Assembly: GCF_009909195.1 (NCBI RefSeq)
Contig: NZ_JAAAMU010000004.1
Location: forward strand, 310,001-374,000
Origin: Paenibacillus sacheonensis
GTDB lineage: Bacteria; Bacillota; Bacilli; Paenibacillales; Paenibacillaceae
Reading direction: 5' to 3'
DNA length: 64,000 nucleotides
Shown here: positions 29,036 through 38,002 of the stretch, piece by piece
Numbering within the stretch: the stretch's first letter is position 1
Layout: the number at the start of each line of letters is the position of its first letter
The notes under the pieces: model-generated
Database searches by the model: none
Told to the model about the DNA's origin: nothing
The model's input: only the letters and a program-made list of their open reading frames with translations
Made by a program: the position numbers and the translations under genes

Positions 29036-29344
29036 ATGGGAGAAATTACGGCAAGCGAACTGGAAACCCGTCTTCGGGAAGGCGAGAAGCTCAGCGTCAT
29101 TGACGTTCGGGAACCGGATGAATGGGAGTCCGGCCATATCAAAGAAGCAGTCAGCATCCCGCTGTCCGTCTTCGTCGAGCGGGTGGGCGAATTGAACGGA
29201 TTCGAGGAGCCGCTCTATATGGTATGCCGCAGCGGCAACCGCAGCGGAAAAGCATGCGACTACTTGTCGGCGCAAGGCTACGAGGTCGTCAACGTGCTTG
29301 GCGGCATGCTCAGCTGGCCGGGCGATGTAGCGACGGGCAAGTAA
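29036..29344 (+). CDS. Rhodanese-like domain protein
   Basis: Single-domain rhodanese of 102 aa, likely a sulfurtransferase carrying sulfur on a cysteine persulfide. The active-site loop is VCRSGNRSGKA with Cys in the first position, and the CH2A-like motif VIDVREPDEWESGHI is complete. AAGGAG occurs 13 bases before the ATG, a wide spacing. No clear operon partner. Confidence 0.9.
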   Translation: MGEITASELETRLREGEKLSVIDVREPDEWESGHIKEAVSIPLSVFVERVGELNGFEEPLYMVCRSGNRSGKACDYLSAQGYEVVNVLGGMLSWPGDVATGK

Positions 29345-29369
29345 TCGTGTCTTGAAGATCGTCGAAGAC

Positions 29370-29408
29370 AAGGCACTTTCGTATTTCTATACGAAGGTGC
29401 TTTTTTTG
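29370..29408 (+). terminator. Intrinsic terminator after rhodanese gene
   Basis: GCACTTTCGTAT (29373-29384) and ATACGAAGGTGC (29389-29400) form a twelve-position stem with one mismatch, followed by seven T residues. Confidence 0.85.
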
Positions 29409-29501
29409 TATCATGCGGCATGTCTTGGCGCCATATAGTGGAGAGTAGGACAGCTTGGGCCAGACGGCCAAGCTGACCGAGCTGGGCGAAGGAGGGCGGC
29501 C

Positions 29502-31712
29502 ATGCAGCCTCAAGGCGAGGAAGAAGTGCTCGATCTGCGCATTCACGGTATGAGCTGCACCGCATGCGCGACAAGGATCGAGCGAGCCGTCGGCAAGCTG
29601 TCCGGCGTCTCGACGGTGTCGGTTCATTACGCGGCGAAGTCCGCCTATATTACGTATGATGCCGGCGCCGCCACGCCGGCAGGCATTATCGAGCGCATCA
29701 GTCAGATCGGCTTCCAAGCGTTTCCGCACGGTCGGGACGGCAGCGGGGGTTCGGAGATCGATGCGCTAAAGCTGCGCGTATTCGTTGGCATGCTGCTGAC
29801 GCTGCCGCTGCTATGGACGATGGCGCATCATTATTCGGTGCTGAGCTTCATTCCCGTACCTGCTTTTATCGAGGACCCGATCCTGCAGCTGCTGCTGGCA
29901 TCGATCGTTCAGTTTTTTATCGGGATGCCGTTTTATTTTGGCGCTTATTACGCGCTGCGCGAACGAACGGCTAATATGGACGTGCTGGTGGCGATCGGCA
30001 CGTCGGCCGCGTATGTGTACAGCTATGCGGCCATGCTGACGGGAGGCGCGCTCTATTTCGAAACGTCGGCCGTCGTCATTACGGCGGTGCTGGTCGGCAA
30101 GCTGCTGGAGGCAGCCGCCTCGGAGCGGGTCATGAAGGAAGGCGACGGATATGCATCGCTGCAGGCCAAGGAAGCCATCGTGGTGCGCGGCGGCAAGACG
30201 GAACGAATCCCGCTTGACCGGCTCCGGATCGGCGATCAGCTCATCGTGGAATCGAACGAGCATCTGCCCGCCGACGGATTGATCGTGGAAGGAGAATCCA
30301 CGCTGGATGAATCGTTTCTGACCGGGGAGAGCGGACTCGTGAAACGAACGGCCGGCGAGCACGTGTACGCCGGTACGACCGTGAGGGGGCAGCCGCTGCG
30401 GCTGCAAGTGCTCGCAACGGGACGAGATACGATGCTGAGCCGGATCGCGGCGATGACGCGCCAAGCGCAGGCGACCAAATCGTCGATCGGCCGAAGGGTG
30501 GACCGAATGTCGGCGGTGTTCGTGCCGGTCATGATGCTGCTGTCGTTCAGCACGCTGCTGCTGTGGCTGCTCTGGCTCGATCCGGGCAACTGGAAGACGG
30601 CATCCATCCATGCGCTGGCGGTTCTTCTCGCGGCTTGTCCATGCGCACTCGGTCTGGCGGCTCCAATCTCGCTCGTATTGGCTACGGGCAAGCTCGCACG
30701 GCGCGGCATCGTCCTGAAGGAGGCCGGCGCACTGGAGAGACTGGCGTCGCTGGATCTTATCGTATTGGATAAGACGGGCACGTTAACGGAGGGAAAGCCG
30801 GCGGTGACGGGCATATCGGCGTTAAACGGCGCCCCGAACGCGCTGCTGCGGCTAGCGGCAGCGGCCGAGGAACGTTCGCAGCATCCGTTCGCGGCAGCGA
30901 TGCGGGAGTCTGCCCGGCGAGCCGGTCTGGTCGTTCCTGCATCGACAGCGTATGACTCCTACCCGGGCAAAGGCATCGAGGCGCTCGTGGAAGGCAAATC
31001 GATTGCGATCGGGAACGCAGGCTTCGCCGCCGAACGGGCGTGGGTAATCCACCGCTCGCTTCAGGGATTTGCCGGTCGCAAGGAGGAAGCGGGCGAAACC
31101 GTGATCTATGCGTTCATCGATGGCCTATGCGCCGGTGCCTTCTCGCTGTCCGATTCCGTGAAGCGTACGTCCAAGGAAGCGGTGGAAGGTTTGCTTGCCG
31201 AAGGGGTAAGCGTGCTTCTGGCCACAGGCGATCATCCGTCCGCCGCGTCGAAGGCGGCGGCCATGACCGGCATCAAGAACGTACATGCATCCTTGCTGCC
31301 GGAGCAAAAAGCGGCCTTGATCCGCAAGCTGCAGAATGAGGGGCTTGCGGTCGCGATGGCGGGCGACGGCTGGAACGATGCGCCCGCGCTCGCGGCGGCT
31401 GACGTCGGAATCGCGATGGGCGGAGGGACGGAGGCAGCGCTCGACGCCGGCGATATGACGCTGCTCCGTTCGCGGCTTACCGGCATCTCCGAAGCGCTGT
31501 TAATCAGTCGTTTGACCGTGCGCAACATCCGGCAAAACCTCGCTTTTGCCTTCTTGTACAACGCCGTCGTCATTCCGTTCGCCGCCATTGGCGGCATCGA
31601 GCCGTGGATGGCCGGCACGGCGATGGCGCTCAGTTCCGTATCGGTCGTCGGGAATGCGCTTCGCCTGAACGGACAGATGCGACGGCAGCTGGACCGACCC
31701 CTGTCGACCTAG
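29502..31712 (+). CDS. copA: Copper-translocating P-type ATPase, CopA type
   Basis: P1B ATPase of 736 aa that exports cuprous ions. In order: one HMA domain with GMSCTACA, membrane helices, the actuator loop ending LTGESG, the CPC ion-binding motif (AACPCALGLA), phosphorylation motif DKTGTLT, SQHPFA in the nucleotide domain, and the hinge GDGWNDAPAL. Helix 7 YN and helix 8 M-SS (ALSSVSVVGN) fit the Cu(I) subgroup. Two departures from the norm are Gln for Glu in SEHP and Trp for Ile in GDGINDAP. AAGGAGGG precedes the ATG. No copZ or csoR is adjacent. Confidence 0.9.
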   Translation: MQPQGEEEVLDLRIHGMSCTACATRIERAVGKLSGVSTVSVHYAAKSAYITYDAGAATPAGIIERISQIGFQAFPHGRDGSGGSEIDALKLRVFVGMLLTLPLLWTMAHHYSVLSFIPVPAFIEDPILQLLLASIVQFFIGMPFYFGAYYALRERTANMDVLVAIGTSAAYVYSYAAMLTGGALYFETSAVVITAVLVGKLLEAAASERVMKEGDGYASLQAKEAIVVRGGKTERIPLDRLRIGDQLIVESNEHLPADGLIVEGESTLDESFLTGESGLVKRTAGEHVYAGTTVRGQPLRLQVLATGRDTMLSRIAAMTRQAQATKSSIGRRVDRMSAVFVPVMMLLSFSTLLLWLLWLDPGNWKTASIHALAVLLAACPCALGLAAPISLVLATGKLARRGIVLKEAGALERLASLDLIVLDKTGTLTEGKPAVTGISALNGAPNALLRLAAAAEERSQHPFAAAMRESARRAGLVVPASTAYDSYPGKGIEALVEGKSIAIGNAGFAAERAWVIHRSLQGFAGRKEEAGETVIYAFIDGLCAGAFSLSDSVKRTSKEAVEGLLAEGVSVLLATGDHPSAASKAAAMTGIKNVHASLLPEQKAALIRKLQNEGLAVAMAGDGWNDAPALAAADVGIAMGGGTEAALDAGDMTLLRSRLTGISEALLISRLTVRNIRQNLAFAFLYNAVVIPFAAIGGIEPWMAGTAMALSSVSVVGNALRLNGQMRRQLDRPLST

Positions 31713-31786
31713 TTCGTTCGTTACGAGGGCGGCTAATCCGATGCGTCTTCATGCTGCCCGATGTGCCCATAATCCTCGCTGCCGTG

Positions 31787-31815
31787 TAGACAACCCCGTT
31801 CAACGATGGTATAGT
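31787..31815 (+). promoter_or_regulatory. Candidate sigma-A promoter of the cobalamin operon
   Basis: TAGACA (31787-31792) and TATAGT (31810-31815) with a 17-base spacer, shortly before the riboswitch. Confidence 0.6.
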
Positions 31816-31837
31816 TACTCGGAAACAATTACATAGC

Positions 31838-32045
31838 TGTTGTTACAGGTGCTGATATCGCGGTTGCCGCGCGTTCAGCTTAATAGGGAAGACCGGTGAG
31901 AAACCGGCACGGACCCGCCACTGTAAGGAGTGCCAAGGCTGTTCACGCAGCCCGGCAATGTCTCATGACAAGTCACTGAACGCGCTGTCGTTCGGGAAGA
32001 CCATGAGGCATCTGCTCCAAGTCAGGAGACCTGCCTGTAACGGAT
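31838..32045 (+). ncRNA. Cobalamin (adenosylcobalamin) riboswitch aptamer
   Basis: The conserved blocks appear in order: TTACAGGTGCT near 31843, AATAGGGAAGACCGGTGA and GAAACCGGC, the B12 box GCCACTGTAA near 31917, and the 3' block AGTCAGGAGACCTGCC near 32020-32035. It is expected to shut off expression of the uptake and salvage genes when the vitamin is abundant. Confidence 0.95.
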
Positions 32046-32159
32046 AACGCTACCTACGAGGACTTAGGGGAGTGTTAGAAATTGGCCATGCCACCGATTC
32101 GATCGCGAATCCCCGCCTTGTCGGCAGGATAGGTTTGGGCCGCTGTTCATTGAGACATG

Positions 32160-32197
32160 AGCATTTCTGACACGACCGTCGGGGATGCTTTTTTTGT
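32160..32197 (+). terminator. Riboswitch-linked terminator before btuF
   Basis: AGCATTTCTGAC (32160-32171) pairs with GTCGGGGATGCT (32178-32189), a twelve-pair stem with three G-U pairs and a six-base loop, followed by seven T residues. It is about 120 bases after the aptamer, so the switching element must span this distance or the aptamer extends further. Confidence 0.8.
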
Positions 32198-32270
32198 TTG
32201 GGTCAAACCCCCGGATGCAGCAAAGATGCAAGAGATTTCGCAAGAATAATGACATTGGGAGCGAGAAAAC

Positions 32271-33338
32271 ATGAACACGAACCGCAAGAAATCATCCTTC
32301 GCATGGAAATCGATCTTCGCCATGATGATCGTGGCCATCCTGCTTGCAGCTTCGGCATGCGGCGCCAAGAAAGCCAACGATAACGACGAAGCGGGGGCCG
32401 CTGCCAATACGCCGGCATCGAATGCTGCCGATGCGCCTGATGCTTCCAACAATGCGGAGGCAAACGGCAATGGGACAGCCAATTCCGGTGCTGCCGGAAA
32501 CGCGGCGCAAGCTACCGTTTATCCGCTTACGGTTAAGGACGTCACAGGAACCGAACTGACGTTCAATGCCGCACCCGAGCGTATCGTCACGCTGGTGCCG
32601 AGCGAGACCGAGATCGTGTACGCGCTTGGCGCTGGCGAGTCGGTCGTTGCCGTGGACAACTATTCGAATTATCCGGGCGAGGCGGCGGACAAGCCGAAGA
32701 TCGGCGACATGAATGCCGATATCGAGAAGATCGTATCGCTCAAACCGGATCTGGTTCTGGCGTCGTACACGATGAGCCAAGCGGTCGTCGACAAGCTTCG
32801 TTCGTTGAAGCTGCCCGTCTACGCGACGGATCCGAAAACTTACGATGCCGTCATGGATAAAGTGAAGCAGATCGGCGCGATTCTCGACAAAACGAAAGAA
32901 TCGGATGCAGTGGCCGGTCATATGGAAGAAGTTCGGAAGCAAGTGGTCGATGCGGTCAAGGATGCGCCGAAACCGAACGTCTACCTGGAATTCGCGCCGG
33001 GCTGGACCGTCGGCAAAGGGGAGTTCCTCGACGAGCTCATCACGCTGGCAGGCGGAACGAACGTCGCAACGGGTACGGGATGGTACGAAATCGATCCGGA
33101 GGCAGTGGTTAAGGCCAACCCTGATGATATCGTTTATGCGTCGATGACGGTCAACGAAGGGGAGAAAAATCCGATTCTCGCCGCGATCGAGAGCCGGCCT
33201 GGCTGGAACGTCATGAACGCCATTAAAAACAAAAAAGTATTCGAGGTCGACCAGGATCCGCTGACGCGCGTCGGACCGCGTCTTGCCGAAGGACTGCTGG
33301 AAATCGCGGCAAAGCTGCACCCGGATCTGTTCAAATAA
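32271..33338 (+). CDS. btuF: ABC transporter substrate-binding lipoprotein, cobalamin uptake
   Basis: Surface lipoprotein (355 aa) binding cobalamin or a cobamide. The signal peptide ends in the lipobox LLAASAC, then a low-complexity Ala/Asn linker (to about residue 80), then the two-lobed helical-backbone binding domain beginning PERIVTLVPSETEIVYALG. The cobalamin riboswitch upstream and cob genes downstream identify the ligand; family members alone could also bind siderophores. The stop shares a base with the btuC start. Confidence 0.9.
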   Translation: MNTNRKKSSFAWKSIFAMMIVAILLAASACGAKKANDNDEAGAAANTPASNAADAPDASNNAEANGNGTANSGAAGNAAQATVYPLTVKDVTGTELTFNAAPERIVTLVPSETEIVYALGAGESVVAVDNYSNYPGEAADKPKIGDMNADIEKIVSLKPDLVLASYTMSQAVVDKLRSLKLPVYATDPKTYDAVMDKVKQIGAILDKTKESDAVAGHMEEVRKQVVDAVKDAPKPNVYLEFAPGWTVGKGEFLDELITLAGGTNVATGTGWYEIDPEAVVKANPDDIVYASMTVNEGEKNPILAAIESRPGWNVMNAIKNKKVFEVDQDPLTRVGPRLAEGLLEIAAKLHPDLFK

Positions 33339-34375
33339 TGCGTAAGAAACTATTCCTGTACGGAGGGGCAGCGATGCTCCTCTTACTTGCATCTATCGTC
33401 GTTAGTTTGTCGATCGGCTCCGCGGGTTTGCCGCTGCGGGACGTATGGGGCATTCTTATTCATCAGCTGCCCTGGATGCCGAGCGCCGATACCAAGTGGG
33501 ATGCTTCCGACATTGTCATCGTAACGCAGCTGAGGCTGTCCCGCATTATTCTCGGCGTGCTGGTCGGCGCATGCTTGGCGCTTGCGGGAGCGGGCTTTCA
33601 AGGCGTGCTTCGAAATCCGCTTGCCGATCCGTTCACGCTTGGCGTCGCTTCGGGCTGCTCCGTAGGGGCGGCCTTCATGATCGTGTTCGGTCTGCAAGCG
33701 GTGCTCGGCTTATGGACGGTGCCGCTCGTTGCTTTCGTGACGGGCATGGCGACATTGCTGGCCGTATTCGGTTTGTCGCGCGCAAGAGGCGGCATGAACG
33801 TCGAGACGCTCATATTATCCGGCGTGATCGTGCAAGCCTTTCTGGGCGCCGTCGTCTCGTTCATCGTCATGATGTCGCAGGATGTCGTCAATGCGGCGAT
33901 GTTTTGGCTGATGGGCAGCCTCAGCGCGCGGAGCTGGGAGCATGTGCGGCTCATCGCGCCGTTTCTGATTATCGGGCTGCCCGTCATGATCCGGTACGCC
34001 CAGCATCTGAATCTGTTCGTATTCGGCGAGCGCCACGCGGCGCATCTCGGCGTCAACGTCGAGCGCACGAAGCTCATCGTCCTCGTTACTTGCACGCTCC
34101 TGACGGCAGTGGCCGTATCCATCGCAGGCGTGGTCGGGTTCGTCGGGCTGGTCGTTCCGCATCTGATCCGATTGCTCGTCGGGCCGGACTATCGCATTAT
34201 CGTCCCCTTATCGGCACTTGGCGGCGGCTTCTACATGGTATGGGCGGATACGCTGGCCAGGACGGTCCTGAGTCCGAAGGAAATAGCGCTCGGCATCGTG
34301 ACGGCATTCATCGGCGCTCCGTTCTTTGCCTACTTGCTCTATCGGCATAAAGTGCAGCAGGGAGGTGCCGCATGA
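33338..34375 (+). CDS. btuC: Cobalamin ABC transporter permease (FecCD family)
   Basis: Ten-helix permease of 345 aa. Typical FecCD motifs are RLSRIILGVLVGACLALAGAGFQG, RNPLADPFTLGVASG and the late GVVGFVGLVVPHLIR. It starts within the TAATG junction with btuF and overlaps btuD by four bases, so translation is coupled. Confidence 0.93.
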   Translation: MRKKLFLYGGAAMLLLLASIVVSLSIGSAGLPLRDVWGILIHQLPWMPSADTKWDASDIVIVTQLRLSRIILGVLVGACLALAGAGFQGVLRNPLADPFTLGVASGCSVGAAFMIVFGLQAVLGLWTVPLVAFVTGMATLLAVFGLSRARGGMNVETLILSGVIVQAFLGAVVSFIVMMSQDVVNAAMFWLMGSLSARSWEHVRLIAPFLIIGLPVMIRYAQHLNLFVFGERHAAHLGVNVERTKLIVLVTCTLLTAVAVSIAGVVGFVGLVVPHLIRLLVGPDYRIIVPLSALGGGFYMVWADTLARTVLSPKEIALGIVTAFIGAPFFAYLLYRHKVQQGGAA

Positions 34376-35187
34376 TCGAAGCGAAGGCAGTCTCCTTGGC
34401 CATTGCGGGGCGGAATATACTCCATGACGTTCATTTCGAAATGGAAAGCGGCGCGATGTACGGAATTATAGGTCCGAATGGCGTCGGTAAATCCACGTTG
34501 CTGCGATTGCTATCCGGAACGGAAAAGCCGACGACGGGCACCGTGCTGTTCGCTGGCCGGCCGGTCTCGGGTTACAAACGCAAGGAGTTGGCCAAACAAG
34601 TAGCCGTGCTTCAGCAAGGCGGCTTGCCGGCAGTCGGGTTTACGGTTCGCGAGGCGGTGCGGATGGGGCGCTTCCCCTACCAGAATTGGCTCGGCGAGGA
34701 GCCGCATGCCGGCGAGCAATTCATTGAACGGGTACTGGCGGATATGGGGCTTCGCGGGCTTGAAGACCGACGGGTCGATGGCTTAAGCGGAGGCGAGCGG
34801 CAGCGCGTCGCCTTGGCGAAGGTCATGGCTCAGGAGCCGGAGCTGCTGCTGCTGGATGAGCCCACGACTTATTTGGATATCGGGTATCAGATTCAATTGC
34901 TGGATACGGTCAAGCGCTGGCAGGCCGAACGCCGGTTGACGGTGATTGCCGTGCTGCATGACCTGAACCTGGCGGCGCATTATTGCGACAAGCTGCTGAT
35001 CCTGCGGGAAGGAACGGTCGAAGCGTTCGGTTCGCCGCAGAAGGTTATGAATTCCGAGATGATCAAGCGCGTATTCGACGCGAACGCCGTCATCCTGCCG
35101 CATCCGGAAACGGGCGTGCCTCAGCTGCTGCTTCGGCCGGAAGCGATGTCGTCGGAACAGCGAATAAGAAAGGAAGCGAAACGATGA
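34372..35187 (+). CDS. btuD: Cobalamin ABC transporter ATP-binding protein
   Basis: ATPase of 271 aa with Walker A GPNGVGKST, signature LSGGERQRVALAK, Walker B LLLLDEPTTYLD and the H-loop VLHDLN. It overlaps btuC and cobT by four bases each, linking import to lower-ligand attachment. Confidence 0.93.
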   Translation: MIEAKAVSLAIAGRNILHDVHFEMESGAMYGIIGPNGVGKSTLLRLLSGTEKPTTGTVLFAGRPVSGYKRKELAKQVAVLQQGGLPAVGFTVREAVRMGRFPYQNWLGEEPHAGEQFIERVLADMGLRGLEDRRVDGLSGGERQRVALAKVMAQEPELLLLDEPTTYLDIGYQIQLLDTVKRWQAERRLTVIAVLHDLNLAAHYCDKLLILREGTVEAFGSPQKVMNSEMIKRVFDANAVILPHPETGVPQLLLRPEAMSSEQRIRKEAKR

Positions 35188-36239
35188 GCGAACAAAAGTT
35201 GATGTCATTGATTGCATCCATTGGAGAATTGGATGCCGCTGCCATGGCTGCGGCGGAGCAGCATGTCAACAGCCTAACGAAACCGCCAGGCAGTTTGGGC
35301 CGGCTTGAAGGCATTGCCATCCAAGCCGCGGGCATCACCGGGGAATTGGCTGCCGATGTCTCGAAGCGCGCCGTCATCGTGATGGCCGGCGACCACGGCG
35401 TCTGCGAGGAAGGCGTCAGCGCATTTCCGGCAGAGGTAACGCCGCAGATGGTAATGAATTTCTTGGCCGGAGGCGCGGCCGTGAACGTACTCGCGCGCGG
35501 TGCCGGTGCCGATGTGTTTTGCGTCGATATGGGCGTTAACGCGGATCTGGAGCATGCCGAATTGATTACGTGCAAGACGCGCAAAGGGACTGCGAACATG
35601 GCACGGGAAGCGGCCATGTCCAGGGACGACGCGACAGCCGCCCTGCTTGGCGGTTTCGATCTCGCTGCACGATTAGCCGCTGACGGTTATCGAATGTTCG
35701 CAACGGGAGATATGGGCATCGGCAATACGACGGCCAGCGCAGCGCTTTGCGCCGTGCTCGGCGGGATGACGGCTGACGAGGCCGTCGGGCTTGGAACGGG
35801 AATCAACGAAGAACGCCGCCTGCATAAAGTCGAGGTCGTCAAACGGGCGCTGAGCTGCAATCGGCCGGATGCCGCTGATCCGATCGATACGCTGGCGAAA
35901 GTCGGCGGGCTCGAAATCGCAGGGCTGGCCGGCGTCATTCTCGGGGCGGCTGCGAACCGCAGCATCGTCGTGGTCGACGGCTTTATCTCTTCGGCGGCCG
36001 CCTTGGTCGCCGTCTCGCTCGCGCCGCAAGCGGCCGCGTACATGATTGGCTCGCATCTGTCGCAGGAGCAGGGGCATGCGATGCTGCTGCGCAAACTGGG
36101 ACTGTCGCCCATGATTCAGCTCGATATGCGGCTTGGCGAAGGCACGGGTGCCGTGCTGGCCTTTCATTTCGTCGATGCGGCCGTGGCCGTCATGCGGGAA
36201 ATGGCGACGTTCGAGAGTGCGGGCGTATCACGGGAATAG
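35184..36239 (+). CDS. cobT: Nicotinate-nucleotide--dimethylbenzimidazole phosphoribosyltransferase
   Basis: Makes the alpha-ribazole phosphate used as the lower ligand of cobamides, 351 aa. The motifs TKPPGSLGRLE, GDHGV, GDMGIGNTTASAA and the C-terminal EGTGAVLAFHF with the catalytic Glu are present. ATG 35184 sits in an ATGA overlap with btuD, with AAAGGAAG before it; the in-frame extension upstream only mirrors btuD. Confidence 0.93.
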   Translation: MSEQKLMSLIASIGELDAAAMAAAEQHVNSLTKPPGSLGRLEGIAIQAAGITGELAADVSKRAVIVMAGDHGVCEEGVSAFPAEVTPQMVMNFLAGGAAVNVLARGAGADVFCVDMGVNADLEHAELITCKTRKGTANMAREAAMSRDDATAALLGGFDLAARLAADGYRMFATGDMGIGNTTASAALCAVLGGMTADEAVGLGTGINEERRLHKVEVVKRALSCNRPDAADPIDTLAKVGGLEIAGLAGVILGAAANRSIVVVDGFISSAAALVAVSLAPQAAAYMIGSHLSQEQGHAMLLRKLGLSPMIQLDMRLGEGTGAVLAFHFVDAAVAVMREMATFESAGVSRE

Positions 36240-36265
36240 CGCGAGATCAAGAGCGAGGTGAGGGC

Positions 36266-36859
36266 ATGGCAGTTTTCATAACGGGCGGCGCAAGAAGCGG
36301 GAAGAGCGGGTTTGCGGAAGCATACGCCGCGAAGCTCTCGGAACGAGGCATCTACATCGCAACGGCCCAAGCCTGGGACGAAGAAATGAAGGAGCGGAGA
36401 GCGCATCATCGGCTCGAGAGGGAGCGTTCGGGTTATGTCTGGCAGACGGTTGAAGAACCGCTTGCGCTGGCGGAGCTGCTTGTGTTTCTGGAAACGGAGC
36501 ATCGGTCGGCTGCAGGACGGCCTGCGGTTCTCGTGGACTGTATGACATTATGGCTGACGAATTGGATGCTCCGAACGGATCAAGCCGCTGAAGGGCAGGA
36601 GTCGAATGCATCCGCTGAATTAGAAGCGGAAATCGGGAAGCTGCTTGCCGCCGTCACGGCTTATTCGGGGCCGCTGCTGCTCGTCACGAACGAGGTCGGC
36701 AGCGGCATCGTGCCCGCGTACCCGCTCGGGCGGCGATTCCGGGACGAAGCGGGACGGTTGAACCGCAAACTGGCTGCGCTATGCAGCGAGGCTTATCTCG
36801 TGGTGGCCGGGATACCGCTCGATCTTAAGAAGCATGCGTTCGCGTTCGAGGTGGACTGA
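36266..36859 (+). CDS. cobU: Adenosylcobinamide kinase / guanylyltransferase
   Basis: Bifunctional enzyme that phosphorylates cobinamide and adds GMP, 197 aa. The P-loop FITGGARSGKS is at the N-terminus, with HHRLER for the guanylylated His region, and LVTNEVGSGIVP. It follows cobT and precedes cobS, giving all three classical nucleotide-loop assembly enzymes in a row. Confidence 0.93.
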   Translation: MAVFITGGARSGKSGFAEAYAAKLSERGIYIATAQAWDEEMKERRAHHRLERERSGYVWQTVEEPLALAELLVFLETEHRSAAGRPAVLVDCMTLWLTNWMLRTDQAAEGQESNASAELEAEIGKLLAAVTAYSGPLLLVTNEVGSGIVPAYPLGRRFRDEAGRLNRKLAALCSEAYLVVAGIPLDLKKHAFAFEVD

Positions 36860-36891
36860 CTGGTTTAGAATATCACGGAGGTGCTTGCGGT

Positions 36892-37707
36892 TTGGTTACG
36901 GCTATTCTGAAACGCGAACTGCAAGCGGCAGGCGCGGCGTTTCAACTGTTAACGCGCATTCCGATCCCGGTCGCGATTCCGTTCACGCCGGAGCTGCTGG
37001 CGCGAAGCGTCGTCTATTACCCCGTAGTAGGCGTCGTCATCGGGGGTATCGTCGGGGCTGCGGCGGCGGGCTTGGACGAATATGTCCCTTCGATGCCCGC
37101 GTCGGTCATTCTCTTGGCATTGTGGCTGCTCTTAAGCGGCGGACTGCATATGGACGGTCTGATGGATACGGCCGACGGGGTCCTCAGTCACCGCTCGCGC
37201 GAGCGAATGCTGGAGATCATGAAGGACAGCCGCGTCGGTGCGATGGGCGTGCTTGCGGCGATCATTTTGACGATGTTCAAATTCGCCTTGCTCGGCGCAT
37301 GGCTCGACGGAGGCAAGGATTGGCTCGCGGAGATTCCGCTGTTCGCATTGGCATGCGGACTGAGCCGATTGTGGGTCGTCATTGCCATGGCATGCTGGCC
37401 GTTCGCGCGGCCGGAGGAAGGTCTCGCTTCCATGTTCAGACTGGTCCGGCCGCGGCAAGCGGTGCTTGCCGCGTTGGTGCAGGCGGTACTGACGGCAGGC
37501 TGCGCATGGGCGTTTCCGTCTGCTTCATTTGGCGCGCTGCCAGCGTATCTGCTCCAGGCGGGACTCGCACTCGCTGTCGGCATCTTGCTGTCGGCGTGGC
37601 TGAACCGCAAGCTTGGAGGGCTGACAGGAGATACATACGGTGCGATGACCGAGGTCATCGAAGCAGCGTTGCTGCTGGCGCTTCTGATGGGATTGCAATC
37701 GCAGTGA
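36892..37707 (+). CDS. cobS: Adenosylcobinamide-GDP ribazoletransferase
   Basis: Membrane enzyme joining GDP-cobinamide to alpha-ribazole, 271 aa with several hydrophobic helices. The metal-binding motif GGLHMDGLMDTADG and ERMLEIMKDSRVGAMG are diagnostic. TTG 36892 follows GGAGGTG by eight bases. It is the last gene of the operon. No cobC phosphatase or corrin-ring genes are seen, so this operon does salvage. Confidence 0.92.
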   Translation: MVTAILKRELQAAGAAFQLLTRIPIPVAIPFTPELLARSVVYYPVVGVVIGGIVGAAAAGLDEYVPSMPASVILLALWLLLSGGLHMDGLMDTADGVLSHRSRERMLEIMKDSRVGAMGVLAAIILTMFKFALLGAWLDGGKDWLAEIPLFALACGLSRLWVVIAMACWPFARPEEGLASMFRLVRPRQAVLAALVQAVLTAGCAWAFPSASFGALPAYLLQAGLALAVGILLSAWLNRKLGGLTGDTYGAMTEVIEAALLLALLMGLQSQ

Positions 37708-37738
37708 CGAGAGTTTTCGATTATGTTCGGCGTTTAGG

Positions 37739-37766
37739 CGCGCGACCTCTGAGGTGCGCGTTTTTG
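37739..37766 (+). terminator. Terminator of the cobalamin operon
   Basis: CGCG/CGCG and ACC/GGT pairing around a five-base loop with one bulged G, followed by TTTTTG. Confidence 0.7.
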
Positions 37767-37938
37767 TTTTCTTATGAAGCAGAAGTCTTCGCCGCAATGT
37801 CGTTTCAGAAGCTGGAGATTGGCTTCAATGAAGGCATCGGGCCGATGGATCTGGATGGTATGCCTGTCTATAGTAGGTGTTGGGGCATGGATAAACTCGC
37901 CGGAGCGGCATCACGGAGAGGACGTTCGAACCTGTTCT

Positions 37939-37968
37939 TTGACGGCTTAAGCGTCCAGTCCCTATAAT
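37939..37968 (+). promoter_or_regulatory. Strong sigma-A promoter of hrpB
   Basis: TTGACG (37939-37944) and TATAAT (37963-37968) are 18 bases apart, about 35 bases before the hrpB start. Apart from the operon terminator and this promoter, nothing convincing is seen in 37708-38002. Confidence 0.75.
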
Positions 37969-38002
37969 GAAGCATAGGAAAAGACAAGACAGGGGAATTA
38001 AG

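Noticed and set aside
36834..37967. 377-codon plus-strand frame across cobS, including a 56-codon end at 37798
   Set aside because: Out of frame with cobS, Arg-rich, no ribosome site for the short end; its stop lies inside the hrpB promoter.
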